Source of the DNA: an uncultured Dorea sp. | GTDB taxonomy: Bacteria; Bacillota; Clostridia; Lachnospirales; Lachnospiraceae | Reading direction: 5' to 3' | Length of the DNA: 64,000 nt | NCBI GenBank assembly: GCA_910584095.1 | Contig: CAJTYU010000004.1 | Span: 60,187-124,186, forward strand | Shown here: piece by piece, positions 9,183 to 17,154 of the stretch | Numbering within the stretch: position 1 is the first letter of the stretch | Layout of the letters: every line of letters starts with the position of its first letter | The notes under the pieces: generated by a model | What the model was told of the DNA's origin: nothing | Databases searched by the model: none | Seen by the model: the letters and a program-made list of their open reading frames with translations, nothing else | Position numbers and translations under genes: made by a program

Positions 9183-9291
9183 TGTATCCTGCCTCCTTGT
9201 ATACAAATAATATATGTTCCTAATAAAAATATATCACTTTTACCAAACGGAATCAACCTGCTATGCGCTCATAAAAAATCAGATTCTATTT

Positions 9292-10212
9292 TTAGTTCCA
9301 CAGATGCCGCGGATAGACTCCCTCTTCCTTCATCCTCTGAATCGCCGATGACACCATTGGCATATCCTCTTTATAAGTAATGCCATACCATTTGTCATGG
9401 GACTTCAGTACGGTCACCGACGCCTTGTCTGCTTCCACCAGCCTGCTTACCACAGCCGGAAGGAAATATTCACATTTCTTAGGATTCACCTTTATTCCCT
9501 CGTCTAGAAACGCCGGAAACCCATTTTGTATCTCCTCTAAAATACTTCTGGTAAATCCCCACATATTCAGTGAAACAATCGTATCTGCCGGAAGGGACGT
9601 CCATGTCTGTCCGTCATCCTCTGTAAAGGCAATGCCGCCCTCCCTCTTCTCGATCCGGGTTCTCTCTGTAACGGAAACCAGCTCCTTCTTTTCGTTTGTA
9701 ACACAAATTCCTCTCGAAACGTAACCGTTATCCGTCATCGTATTACCCAGCAGATATCCTACCATGGTATAACGGTATTTCTCATCATCCTGATGGCTGG
9801 TCAGATATTCATAGATCAGCCGAAAAGCCTCTACCCCGTAATAATCATCTGCGTTAATCACTGCAAAAGGTCCGTCTACCTGATCGATACAGCTTAACAC
9901 CGCATGAGCGGTTCCCCACGGCTTTACTCTTCCCTCCGGTATCCGATACCCTTCCGGAAGATTATCAAGCTTTTGATACGCATAACTCACTTCCATATAC
10001 TCGGACACCCTGTCCCCAATTGCCTCGCGGAAATCCTGCTCATTTTCTTCCTTGATAATAAATACCGCCTTCTCAAATCCTGCCCGCTTTGCGTCATACA
10101 TGGAAAAATCCATGATAATATGGCCGTCCTCATCTACCGGGTCGATCTGCTTGAGCCCTCCGTATCTGCTTCCCATACCTGCCGCCATAATTACTAATAC
10201 TGGTTTATTCAT
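9292..10212 (-). CDS. Sugar-phosphate nucleotidyltransferase-family protein
   Basis: This 306-residue protein opens with the NTP-transferase signature MAAGMGSRYGGLKQ and has the metal-binding NADDYYG motif. It shows the GlmU/RmlA-type fold but lacks a left-handed beta-helix acetyltransferase domain. It probably activates a hexose-1-phosphate to an NDP-sugar. The exact sugar and nucleotide cannot be read from sequence. It is encoded just upstream of galE on the same strand, suggesting a joint role in sugar-nucleotide metabolism. Confidence 0.85.
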   Translation of the reverse strand: MNKPVLVIMAAGMGSRYGGLKQIDPVDEDGHIIMDFSMYDAKRAGFEKAVFIIKEENEQDFREAIGDRVSEYMEVSYAYQKLDNLPEGYRIPEGRVKPWGTAHAVLSCIDQVDGPFAVINADDYYGVEAFRLIYEYLTSHQDDEKYRYTMVGYLLGNTMTDNGYVSRGICVTNEKKELVSVTERTRIEKREGGIAFTEDDGQTWTSLPADTIVSLNMWGFTRSILEEIQNGFPAFLDEGIKVNPKKCEYFLPAVVSRLVEADKASVTVLKSHDKWYGITYKEDMPMVSSAIQRMKEEGVYPRHLWN

Positions 10213-10283
10213 ACACTACCTCCTATATCGGCTCGCTTCTGCCCTTCTACAGAAAACGCAATGCCCAGTCCTCTTATCCGGCT

Positions 10284-11465
10284 CTATCCCTTAAGGACAC
10301 GCGCCAGAATCTCTATGCCTCTGTCTATTTCTTCATGGCTGATAATAAGCGGCGGCAGGAAACGAAGCTTCGTCTTAGCTGTCAGCACCAAAAGTCCTTC
10401 TTCCACACATTTTCCCGCTATCTCTCCTGCCGCCATGCCTTCCTCCAGCTCTGCTCCCAGCATAAGGCCCAGTCCCGTTACCGATTTGATCTGTGGAATT
10501 TCCAGCAGCTTTTTCCTCATATATTCGGATTTGTTTCTTACCGCTTCCAGAAATTCAGGTTTCATCACCTGATCCAGTACATAAGACGCGCCCGCGCAGG
10601 CCACGGGGTTCCCGCCAAATGTAGAGCCGTGCTGGCCGAAGCCTAACACATCGCCAGTCTTCTCGTTCATCATCACCGCGCCAAGGGGAAGTCCGCCGCC
10701 GATTCCCTTGGCCAGCGATACAACATCCGGCTCCACGTCAAACTGCTCATAACACAGAAATGTGCCTGTACGGCCGATTCCCGTCTGAACCTCATCTATT
10801 GCAAAAACCAGATCCTTTTCCTTGCAGAGACACGCAGCTTCTTTCACAAATTCGGCGTCTACCGGAACTACGCCGCCTTCTCCCTGGATTAGTTCAATCA
10901 TGATTCCGCATACAGTTTCATCAACTGCATCCTTAAGCCCTTCTATGTCCCCGGCGTCTACGAATTTAAATCCTTCTGTGAATGGAAAGAAAAACTGGTG
11001 AAAGGAATCCTGCCCTGTTGCAGACAGCGTTGTAATGGTCCGCCCATGAAATGAATTGTTCAAGGTAATCACCGTGTTGCACTGCTCTCCATGCTTTTCT
11101 ATTCCATATTTCCTTGCAACCTTAAGAGCTCCTTCATTCGCCTCTGCGCCGGAATTTCCAAAAAATACCTTCGAAAAGCCTGTGTATCGGCACAGCTTCT
11201 CAGCAACCTCCGTATCCGGCTGCGTACTGTAAAGATTCGACACATGCTGCAGCTTATGCGCCTGCGCCGCTACTGCGTCCGCCCAGCCCCTATCCGCATA
11301 TCCAAGACAGTTCACGCCGATGCCGCTGGTAAAATCTATATATTCCTTTCCCTCCGGGTCGCGGGCCGCAGCCCCCTCGCCCGCCGTAAGAGCAATCGGA
11401 AAACGTTTATAAGTATTCGCAATATATTTGCTGTCCTTTTTCTGAATATCAGTTGAATTCATCAT
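10284..11465 (-). CDS. argD: Acetylornithine aminotransferase (class III PLP)
   Basis: This 393-residue class III aminotransferase has the N-terminal DPEGKEYIDFTSGIGV, the substrate/PLP segment FGNSGAEANEGALKVARK, the Asp of AIDEVQTGIGRTG that contacts the pyridine nitrogen, and the Schiff-base Lys in SLAKGIGGGLPLGA. Length and motifs fit ArgD (arginine biosynthesis, 2-oxoglutarate-dependent). It is not next to other arg genes, so a role with ornithine or another omega-amino substrate is possible. Two tandem ATG codons exist at the start; either fits the GGGAGG site. Confidence 0.88.
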   Translation of the reverse strand: MMNSTDIQKKDSKYIANTYKRFPIALTAGEGAAARDPEGKEYIDFTSGIGVNCLGYADRGWADAVAAQAHKLQHVSNLYSTQPDTEVAEKLCRYTGFSKVFFGNSGAEANEGALKVARKYGIEKHGEQCNTVITLNNSFHGRTITTLSATGQDSFHQFFFPFTEGFKFVDAGDIEGLKDAVDETVCGIMIELIQGEGGVVPVDAEFVKEAACLCKEKDLVFAIDEVQTGIGRTGTFLCYEQFDVEPDVVSLAKGIGGGLPLGAVMMNEKTGDVLGFGQHGSTFGGNPVACAGASYVLDQVMKPEFLEAVRNKSEYMRKKLLEIPQIKSVTGLGLMLGAELEEGMAAGEIAGKCVEEGLLVLTAKTKLRFLPPLIISHEEIDRGIEILARVLKG

Positions 11466-11543
11466 GCATACCTCCCTGTTTATCTGAAATTATAGCACGT
11501 ACGGTACAGCCTATCAAGCACACATTGGTTCTATAATTTGCAC

Positions 11544-11580
11544 AATCCGTCAATAGCGTTGATATAAGCATTGACGGATT
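11544..11580. terminator. Inverted repeat after the 11604-12497 gene, probable terminator
   Basis: AATCCGTCAAT pairs exactly with ATTGACGGATT around a 15-base loop. The T-rich tail is on the plus strand only (TTTCCATTTT), so polarity is unclear. Confidence 0.45.
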
Positions 11581-11603
11581 TCCATTTTGGAGGGACTTGA
11601 TAT

Positions 11604-12497
11604 TCATCTCTCTTCGCCGACTTTCACATCCAGAGCCTGCCTGATGGAAATAATCTCCGGCTGGTTTTCTTTATATGCCGCCTGCGCTCTGGCACGCTTT
11701 ACTTTCATTGCTTCCGGGGTTGATTCTGCTTCCATGCGGCTCATTTCCCGCTCATTCCTGATCTTGGCCAGTTCCAGAGCCGCATGATCTTTTAGTATCT
11801 TCTCTGCTTCTGCCTCTTTCTTTGTACTGCCGGACTCCTTCGTCTCTGCATCTTTGGTTTCGTCTGTTTCGGCTTTTTCGGTCTCTTCTTCCGGTTCCTC
11901 AATACCAAGTTCTGCTTCCTTCGCTTCTTCCAGATCCTTTTCGGCCTTTGCTTTTTCCGCCTCTGTCGGAAGAGCCGCGTATCTGCCGCTCTCTACAAAT
12001 TCCTGCGTAGAGGTCTCAAGAGCCATATGCTTATAATGCTCCTGCATGATCAGTTCAAACTTCTTCTCTTCCGGAATAACCGGATTATTCAAAATGCTGT
12101 TAACCGCATTTAGGGATGTAGCTGTATGAGCCATCCTGACGCGCTGGACTTCTTCCTTAGTCTTACATCTCTTTAGTTCCTTCTCATAATTCTCCTGCTC
12201 CGCTTCCATGGCTTTTATCTTCTGGTATTTCTGCGGGTCCGTCTTCTGCAGGTAATCCATCTCTTCGGCTGTCAGCTTCTTGCCGCTTTGAAGCTTCATG
12301 TCAATCTGGGCGGACATCTTGGACGAACCGTCCCGTCTTGACTTGCGGATCTCTTCCGCCTGCTGCCTTACCGGGTCGCCAAGCTTCGTACTGCCATCTG
12401 CCGTAAAATCTCCTGTGGTCTTCTTCTTCTGCCACTTCATCTGCATCTCCAGATTCCTTGTGTAATTACCCATACTTTGCATCGTAAAGAAATTCAT
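11604..12497 (-). CDS. Hypothetical charged coiled-coil protein
   Basis: A 297-residue, extremely hydrophilic protein. Its N-terminal half holds Lys/Asp-rich helices with a repeated 'LQSGKKLTAEEMDYLQ' flavour. A Glu/Lys/Thr low-complexity stretch follows (about residues 185-245), then a final helix (residues about 245-297). There is no signal peptide, membrane segment or enzymatic motif. The ATG at 12497 is preferred because GAGGAGG lies 8 bases upstream; a GTG at 12542 lacks a site. Function unknown; a structural or scaffold role is only a guess. Confidence 0.7.
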   Translation of the reverse strand: MNFFTMQSMGNYTRNLEMQMKWQKKKTTGDFTADGSTKLGDPVRQQAEEIRKSRRDGSSKMSAQIDMKLQSGKKLTAEEMDYLQKTDPQKYQKIKAMEAEQENYEKELKRCKTKEEVQRVRMAHTATSLNAVNSILNNPVIPEEKKFELIMQEHYKHMALETSTQEFVESGRYAALPTEAEKAKAEKDLEEAKEAELGIEEPEEETEKAETDETKDAETKESGSTKKEAEAEKILKDHAALELAKIRNEREMSRMEAESTPEAMKVKRARAQAAYKENQPEIISIRQALDVKVGEER

Positions 12498-12589
12498 TCG
12501 AGCCGCCTCCTCTTCATTACTGTTATTCCGTTCACCCAACACTTATATAGTAAATATCGGCAGGTATGGAATATAAATAACCCGCGCAC

Positions 12590-12629
12590 CCAAAAAGAGC
12601 CTCCGGATACTTTCGTATCCAGAGACTCT
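12590..12629 (-). terminator. Terminator of the rpsF-ssb-rpsR operon
   Basis: On the minus strand AGAGNCTCNGGATAC, a GAAA tetraloop, then GTATCCNGAGNCTCT and TTTTT. It lies about 30 bases after the rpsR stop. Confidence 0.9.
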
Positions 12630-12657
12630 TACTCACACTCTATATTCTGTCTGCTGA

Positions 12658-12924
12658 TTATTCCTGAACATACGGCATCAATGCAATGTGCCTTGCTCTC
12701 TTAATCGCTACTGTCAGGGCTCTCTGATGCTTTGCGCAGTTACCGGTAATTCTTCTTGGAAGAATCTTCCCTCTCTCAGAGATATACTTTCTCAGCTTTG
12801 CTACATCCTTATAATCAATCTCGTTATTCTCTTTGCCACAGAATACACATACTTTTTTTCTTCTGCGTCCGCCGCCTCTTCTCTTGAAGCCGCCTTCCGG
12901 ACGATTGCCTTTATCGTAAGCCAT
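12658..12924 (-). CDS. rpsR: 30S ribosomal protein S18
   Basis: This 88-residue protein has an Arg/Lys/Gly-rich N-terminus and the conserved C-terminal LRKYISERGKILPRR and QRALTVAIKRARHIALMP. An N-terminal CVFCGK plus C-terminal Cys suggests the zinc-site (C+) version of S18. It is the third gene of the rpsF-ssb-rpsR operon, as usual. Confidence 0.98.
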   Translation of the reverse strand: MAYDKGNRPEGGFKRRGGGRRRKKVCVFCGKENNEIDYKDVAKLRKYISERGKILPRRITGNCAKHQRALTVAIKRARHIALMPYVQE

Positions 12925-13058
12925 GATGCTTTCCCTCCTAAATACTTTTTTCTAAGGAGATCCTGCGCGGCTAAGCTCGAAAACATCTCGCTAAACTCCG
13001 CAGAACCAGCTTCGTACTAAGCTCTTGCCTCATCTTTGACTCGCATTTGCTAAGCACT

Positions 13059-13508
13059 CTAGTTGAATGGTAATTCTTCATCTATTCCATCCGGAATATT
13101 CATGAAACCGTCGCCTGCCGGTGCGCTCGGCGCCGGCGCTGGTGCCGCCTGATACCCGCCGCTCATATGCGACTCGCTTGCCGCCTTGCTTTCCGCAAAT
13201 TCCTGATCCTCTACCACCACGTCGGTAGTATAGACCCTCTGACCGTCCCTGTTGGTATAACTTCCGGTCTGAATACGTCCCGTAACAACAACTTTCAGTC
13301 CTTGGCGCAGATATTTCTCCGCAAACTCAGCGCTTCTTCCAAATGCTACGCATCCTATAAAATCCGCGTTCTGCTCCCCGTCATTATTGCGCCGGAATCT
13401 TCTGTCTACCGCAAGCGTATATCTTGCCACAGCAGTCGCGCTCTCTCCTGCGGAATAGCGGACCTCCGGGTCTCTGGTCAGGCGTCCCATCAAAATTACT
13501 TTATTCAT
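13059..13508 (-). CDS. ssb: Single-stranded DNA-binding protein
   Basis: 149 residues. The OB-fold starts MNKVILMGRLTRDPEVRYS, includes DFIGCVAFGRSAEFAEKYL, and is followed by a Gly/Ala/Pro-rich flexible tail. It ends in the acidic tip DEELPFN, close to the DDDIPF consensus that recruits replication and repair partners. It lies between rpsF and rpsR, the standard Firmicute order. Confidence 0.97.
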   Translation of the reverse strand: MNKVILMGRLTRDPEVRYSAGESATAVARYTLAVDRRFRRNNDGEQNADFIGCVAFGRSAEFAEKYLRQGLKVVVTGRIQTGSYTNRDGQRVYTTDVVVEDQEFAESKAASESHMSGGYQAAPAPAPSAPAGDGFMNIPDGIDEELPFN

Positions 13509-13526
13509 TCTTTTCCCTCTCTTCTT

Positions 13527-13814
13527 CTATGCCTCGTCTTTCACGCATAAATATCTGAGCACGTTGTCCATAATGCGAATTCTCTGTTCTACTTCGCCTG
13601 GAACTGATGCGTCAGATTCGAAGTGGATGAAATAATAATATGCTTCTTTCATCTTTTGAATTTCGTAAGCCAGTCTTCTCTTACCCCATTCATCAACGTC
13701 CGTCACATTGCCACCGAAACGGGTAATTAGAGCTTTTACCTTTTCGATTACCTGTGCTCTCTCGTCGTCTTCGATTTTTGCATTGACTACAACAGTTAAC
13801 TCATACTTATTCAT
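13527..13814 (-). CDS. rpsF: 30S ribosomal protein S6
   Basis: This 95-residue protein begins MNKYELTVVVNAKIEDDER, has the conserved WGKRRLAYEIQKMKEAYYYF core, and ends after the RIMDNVLRYLCV segment. The frame stays open further upstream, but the ATG at 13814 has AGGAGG about 8 bases before it and matches S6 N-termini. First gene of rpsF-ssb-rpsR. Confidence 0.98.
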   Translation of the reverse strand: MNKYELTVVVNAKIEDDERAQVIEKVKALITRFGGNVTDVDEWGKRRLAYEIQKMKEAYYYFIHFESDASVPGEVEQRIRIMDNVLRYLCVKDEA

Positions 13815-13868
13815 GTAGTTTGCACCTCCTTCTGGTCTTTTGGCCCCCGCTTCTATCAGGAGCAAGGA

Positions 13869-13888
13869 TTTTGCCCAACCGGGCAAAA
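13869..13888 (-). promoter_or_regulatory. Leader hairpin before rpsF (possible S6:S18 autoregulatory element)
   Basis: TTTTGCCC and GGGCAAAA form a perfect 8-bp hairpin in the transcribed leader, between promoter and ribosome site. rpsF leaders in many bacteria carry a structured site for the S6:S18 complex. Here only the position and a CCGG-containing hairpin are seen, so the assignment is tentative. Confidence 0.35.
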
Positions 13889-13907
13889 CAATATATCACA
13901 ATTTGAT

Positions 13908-13936
13908 ATGATACCATAAATCTTCTGCCCGCGCAA
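13908..13936 (-). promoter_or_regulatory. Promoter of the rpsF operon
   Basis: On the minus strand TTGCGC (13931-13936), a 17-base spacer and TATCAT (13908-13913). Confidence 0.65.
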
Positions 13937-13952
13937 GCATTTTGCAAAATAT

Positions 13953-14144
13953 TTACTCGGGCTTTCGCAGTCCTTTCGTATTCTTTTCCACAAGCTTCCT
14001 TGCAATCATAATCTGATGCCCGCAGCCCATGCATTTCAGCCGGAAATCGGCGCCCACGCGCAGGATCTTCCACTCAAAGCTGCCGCAGGGATGCTTCTTT
14101 TTCAATTTCACGATATCTCCCACTTCATATGTATATGATGCCAT
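13953..14144 (-). CDS. DUF951 family small protein
   Basis: 63 residues. It begins MASYTYEVGDIVKLKKKHPCGSFEW-like and contains the conserved C-G...C-x-GC pattern (HPCGSFEW, LKCMGCGHQIMI), probably a zinc site. This family is usually found next to rpsF, as here. It is thought to be nucleic-acid-binding, but its function is not established. Confidence 0.92.
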   Translation of the reverse strand: MASYTYEVGDIVKLKKKHPCGSFEWKILRVGADFRLKCMGCGHQIMIARKLVEKNTKGLRKPE

Positions 14145-14159
14145 CGTACGGAGCCCCCT

Positions 14160-14939
14160 CTAATCCAGATTCTTTTCTTCTATTTTAACGCCTCTGACCA
14201 CAAAACGGTTATCGTCGCTTTCTTTCGTACAGGTGGAAAGCGTCACAACCAGATCGTGGACGTTCACCTGTACGCCCGTATCATACGCTCCGGCAATCTT
14301 GGTAGTTTCAAGAAAGTCGTCAAATTCCTCATTTGAGAGAAACTCTGTCTTATAGGAATCTGAAATATCTTTCACTATACCCGCCGAATAGATCTGGTAA
14401 GTAATCTCCCGTCCATCAGGCGTGTAGATATAAAAGTACTGGTTTTCCTCCCAGAATGATTTCTCCTGATACTTTTCCAGTTCATGAAACATGGAATTAT
14501 CCTTCATACGGTGTCCGTAAATAATCGTATTTTTATCATTAAAATCAGGATGGTTAATATAATTAAGAAAAATAGCGCCCACCGTATTTTCATTTGCAGA
14601 AAATGTCTTTTTCAAGTACAAGTCATTGTTGTCTGTCTGTACCAACGGATAACTGATCTGCGCCGGTTCCGGATAGAACCTGAGCCATCCTACCGTATCC
14701 GGGTTAATAGCCATGAGCTCGTCAAAGTTTACCCGGAAATTATCCTTATCTTTCTCGTCAACGGCCATCTCTCTAATCTTATCATACTCCTTCTGCCCCT
14801 TGGAATATCCGCTGAAAATCCCATATAATTGATAACCTGAAAAACAAAACACTGCCAGCGCCACAATAAAAATGATTGTACTTATCACGCCGCCCTTTCT
14901 CTTTCGCTGTCCTCTCCGGTAATGTTTATCATTTCCCAT
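14160..14939 (-). CDS. srtB: Class B sortase
   Basis: This 259-residue membrane-anchored transpeptidase has a basic N-terminus, one transmembrane helix (about residues 18-40) and the sortase fold. The catalytic His is in IIYGHRM, the Cys in VTLSTC, and the Arg in NRFVVRG. Class B is indicated by the N-terminal helical extension and the TLSTC form. It anchors a surface protein or pilin to peptidoglycan, but no substrate with a sorting signal is in this window. It precedes DUF951 on the same strand. Confidence 0.93.
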   Translation of the reverse strand: MGNDKHYRRGQRKRKGGVISTIIFIVALAVFCFSGYQLYGIFSGYSKGQKEYDKIREMAVDEKDKDNFRVNFDELMAINPDTVGWLRFYPEPAQISYPLVQTDNNDLYLKKTFSANENTVGAIFLNYINHPDFNDKNTIIYGHRMKDNSMFHELEKYQEKSFWEENQYFYIYTPDGREITYQIYSAGIVKDISDSYKTEFLSNEEFDDFLETTKIAGAYDTGVQVNVHDLVVTLSTCTKESDDNRFVVRGVKIEEKNLD

Positions 14940-15002
14940 AATCTTCCCCCTGCCTGTTCTTTATTCTTTCCTCAGCAGTATCGATCTGCCATCTTTTTAT
15001 AC

Positions 15003-15029
15003 CATAACGAACATTAGCAGTTCGTTATG
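15003..15029. repeat. Perfect hairpin with ATTAGCA/TGCTAAT loop (dispersed repeat copy 2)
   Basis: CATAACGAAC (15003-15012) and GTTCGTTATG (15020-15029) form an exact 10-bp stem around ATTAGCA. It lies in the divergent intergenic region upstream of srtB. The loop and inner stem match the elements at 1637 and 21685. Confidence 0.8.
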
Positions 15030-15128
15030 TATAGAATAACACATCCTCTCGATTTTTTATAGATTTTTTAGAGGAAGTTTATTGACTTTACCCAAGGATA
15101 GCGTATGATTTTTACAGAGGTGATGATT

Positions 15129-15524
15129 ATGCGAGAGAAATTCGCACGTTTTATGGCTGGACGCTATGGTATGGACTCCCTTGGACGCTTTACCATGGGT
15201 TTAACGCTTGCGTTCATTGTTTTAAATTATTTTTCCAGAAACAGGCTGATTCCCCTTCTTGCATGGGCGGGCATTATCCTGACCTATTACCGGATGTTTT
15301 CTAGAAATGTCTGTAAACGGTCGGCGGAAAACCAGCAGTATCTAAACCGCACGGCAAAGTTTTGCCGGTGGTTTTACACTCAGAAGAATTTATTTCTTCA
15401 GAGAAAGACGCACCGCATTTACAAATGTCCTTCCTGCAGGCAGAAGATCCGCATTCCCAAAGGCAAAGGGCGAATTGAAATCCGATGCCCCAAATGCAAT
15501 ACAAAATTTATCAAAAACAGCTAA
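15129..15524 (+). CDS. Small membrane protein with C-terminal zinc ribbon
   Basis: 131 residues from the ATG at 15129, which has AGAGGTG upstream. There are two hydrophobic segments (about residues 22-55), a basic middle, and a C-terminal zinc ribbon made of CPSCRQKIRIPKG and IRCPKCNTKF (two CxxC knuckles). It is first of an apparent operon with the DUF5685 and DnaJ-domain genes. Its end overlaps no gene, and DUF5685 follows 11 bases later. Function unknown. Confidence 0.8.
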   Translation: MREKFARFMAGRYGMDSLGRFTMGLTLAFIVLNYFSRNRLIPLLAWAGIILTYYRMFSRNVCKRSAENQQYLNRTAKFCRWFYTQKNLFLQRKTHRIYKCPSCRQKIRIPKGKGRIEIRCPKCNTKFIKNS

Positions 15525-15535
15525 GGAGCAGTTCT

Positions 15536-16387
15536 ATGTTCGGCTATATTGCAATCAATAAAGCAGAGATGAAGTTCAAGGATTTTGACATTTACCACGC
15601 ATATTACTGCGGACTCTGCAAGGCCTTAAAGGAAGAGTACGGCAAAGCCGGGCAGCTTACCCTTTCCTATGATATGACGTTTCTGATTATCCTGCTCTCC
15701 GGCCTGTACGAGCCAAAATCAGAAAATATGCGTATAAACTGTATTGCCCATCCATTTCAAAAGCACGCCGCCAGAATAAATTCCTTCACATCCTATGCCG
15801 CAGATATGAATTTGATTCTTTCTTATTACAAATGTATTGACGACTGGAAGGACGAGCGCAAAAAAAAGGCGTACATAAACGCCAGACTCCTCCGCCATAA
15901 GCTTGGGACAATTAAAAACCGCTATCCGGAAAAAACCGCGCTCATCGCAAACCGGCTGCATCAGCTCTCTGCTTTGGAGAAACAGAACGAACTGGATTTG
16001 GACAAAATGGCCGGACTCTTTGGTAAAATCATGGCTGAAATCTTTGCATACAAACAGGATGAATGGGAAAACTCACTCAGAAAATTAGGTTTTTTTCTGG
16101 GAAAATTCATATATTTAATGGATGCATTTGAAGATATTGATGACGATTTGGCAAATGGGTGCTATAATCCTTTAATAGAAGTCTGTGAACGCGCTGATTT
16201 TAATGATTACTGCAAACAGATTCTGACAATGATGATTGCAGAATGCTCCAGAGAATTTGAAAATCTTCCAATTCTCACCCACGCAGAAATTCTCCGCAAT
16301 ATTCTTTATTCCGGCGTATGGTCCAGATATGAGGCCGTATGCCAAAAAAGGATCCAGAAAACGGAAGAATCCAAGAAGACTTCTTAA
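15536..16387 (+). CDS. DUF5685 family protein
   Basis: 283 residues starting MFGYIAINKAEMKFKDFDIY, with AAGGAG 8 bases upstream. It has the family's YHAYYCGLCKALKEEYG and later FLGKFIYLMDAFEDIDDDL segments, rich in Asp and Cys, like an all-helical isoprenoid-synthase-like or metal-binding fold. DUF5685 is common beside DnaJ-domain genes in Lachnospiraceae. Its biochemical role is unknown. Alternative upstream starts lack ribosome sites. Confidence 0.85.
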   Translation: MFGYIAINKAEMKFKDFDIYHAYYCGLCKALKEEYGKAGQLTLSYDMTFLIILLSGLYEPKSENMRINCIAHPFQKHAARINSFTSYAADMNLILSYYKCIDDWKDERKKKAYINARLLRHKLGTIKNRYPEKTALIANRLHQLSALEKQNELDLDKMAGLFGKIMAEIFAYKQDEWENSLRKLGFFLGKFIYLMDAFEDIDDDLANGCYNPLIEVCERADFNDYCKQILTMMIAECSREFENLPILTHAEILRNILYSGVWSRYEAVCQKRIQKTEESKKTS

Positions 16388-16434
16388 GATAATCTAAGGG
16401 ACAGTTTCCCTTAGCAGCATTCAGGAGATTTAAC

Positions 16435-17154
16435 ATGACAGATCCATATCAAATATTAGGCATTTCCAGAAACGCAAGCGACACCGAAGTCAAAAAAGCA
16501 TATTGGAGTTTAAGCAGGAAATACCACCCCGACGCCAATATTAACAATCCAAATAAAGATTATGCCGAAGCCAAATTTAAAGAGATACATCAGGCGTACC
16601 AGCAGATCATAAAAGAACGGGAATCCGGCTATAACTCCGGCCCTTACGGCGGCTCAGGCTCATACGGGGCAGATGATCCCTTCGGGGGCTTCGGAAGCTT
16701 CTGGGGAATGGGTTCCAACTCTTACCAGCAGTCAAGTTCCTCCTCGGCAGATACTGAGGAAAATCTGCACCTTAACGCCGCCGCCAATTACATTAACAGC
16801 CGGCATTATCATGAAGCGCTCAATGTATTGAATACTATCAAAGAACGTTCTGACCGATGGTACTACTACAGCGCTATTGCCAATTCTGGTCTCGGCAATA
16901 ATGTAATCGCCCTTGAACATGCCCGGACTGCTTATCAGATGAATCCGGACGATATGCGGTATCAGGTGCTGCTGCAGCGTTTGCAGAGCGGCGGAAGCTG
17001 GTACCAGACAAGGCAGGGTTCCTATCAGACTTACCCTATGGCGGGCAATAATTACTGTACAAAGCTGTGCATCGCCAATTTAATCTGCAATCTCTGCTGC
17101 GGAGGCGGAATGTGCTGCGGAGGACCGGGATATTACGGAGGAGGATACATGTAA
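16435..17154 (+). CDS. J-domain co-chaperone-like protein with Cys/Gly-rich tail
   Basis: This 239-residue protein has an N-terminal J domain (DPYQILGISRNASDTEVKKA, HPD in KYHPDAN), a Gly/Tyr/Ser linker, a TPR-like helical repeat (about residues 120-180) and an unusual C-terminus, CTKLCIANLICNLCCGGG with further Gly/Tyr. It presumably stimulates a DnaK-type ATPase. The Cys cluster could bind metal or be lipidated. Its stop codon overlaps the start of topB (TAATG), so the two are translationally coupled. Confidence 0.88.
   Translation: MTDPYQILGISRNASDTEVKKAYWSLSRKYHPDANINNPNKDYAEAKFKEIHQAYQQIIKERESGYNSGPYGGSGSYGADDPFGGFGSFWGMGSNSYQQSSSSSADTEENLHLNAAANYINSRHYHEALNVLNTIKERSDRWYYYSAIANSGLGNNVIALEHARTAYQMNPDDMRYQVLLQRLQSGGSWYQTRQGSYQTYPMAGNNYCTKLCIANLICNLCCGGGMCCGGPGYYGGGYM

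Noticed and set aside
15003..15029. LexA/SOS box (CGAAC...GTTCG)
   Set aside because: The Firmicute LexA box has a 4-base centre; here it is 7 bases, and the shared loop points to the hairpin family instead.
17067..17154. Upstream in-frame start for topB
   Set aside because: It lies wholly within the DnaJ-like gene, encodes a basic non-conserved extension, and the ATG at 17154 matches the family start.
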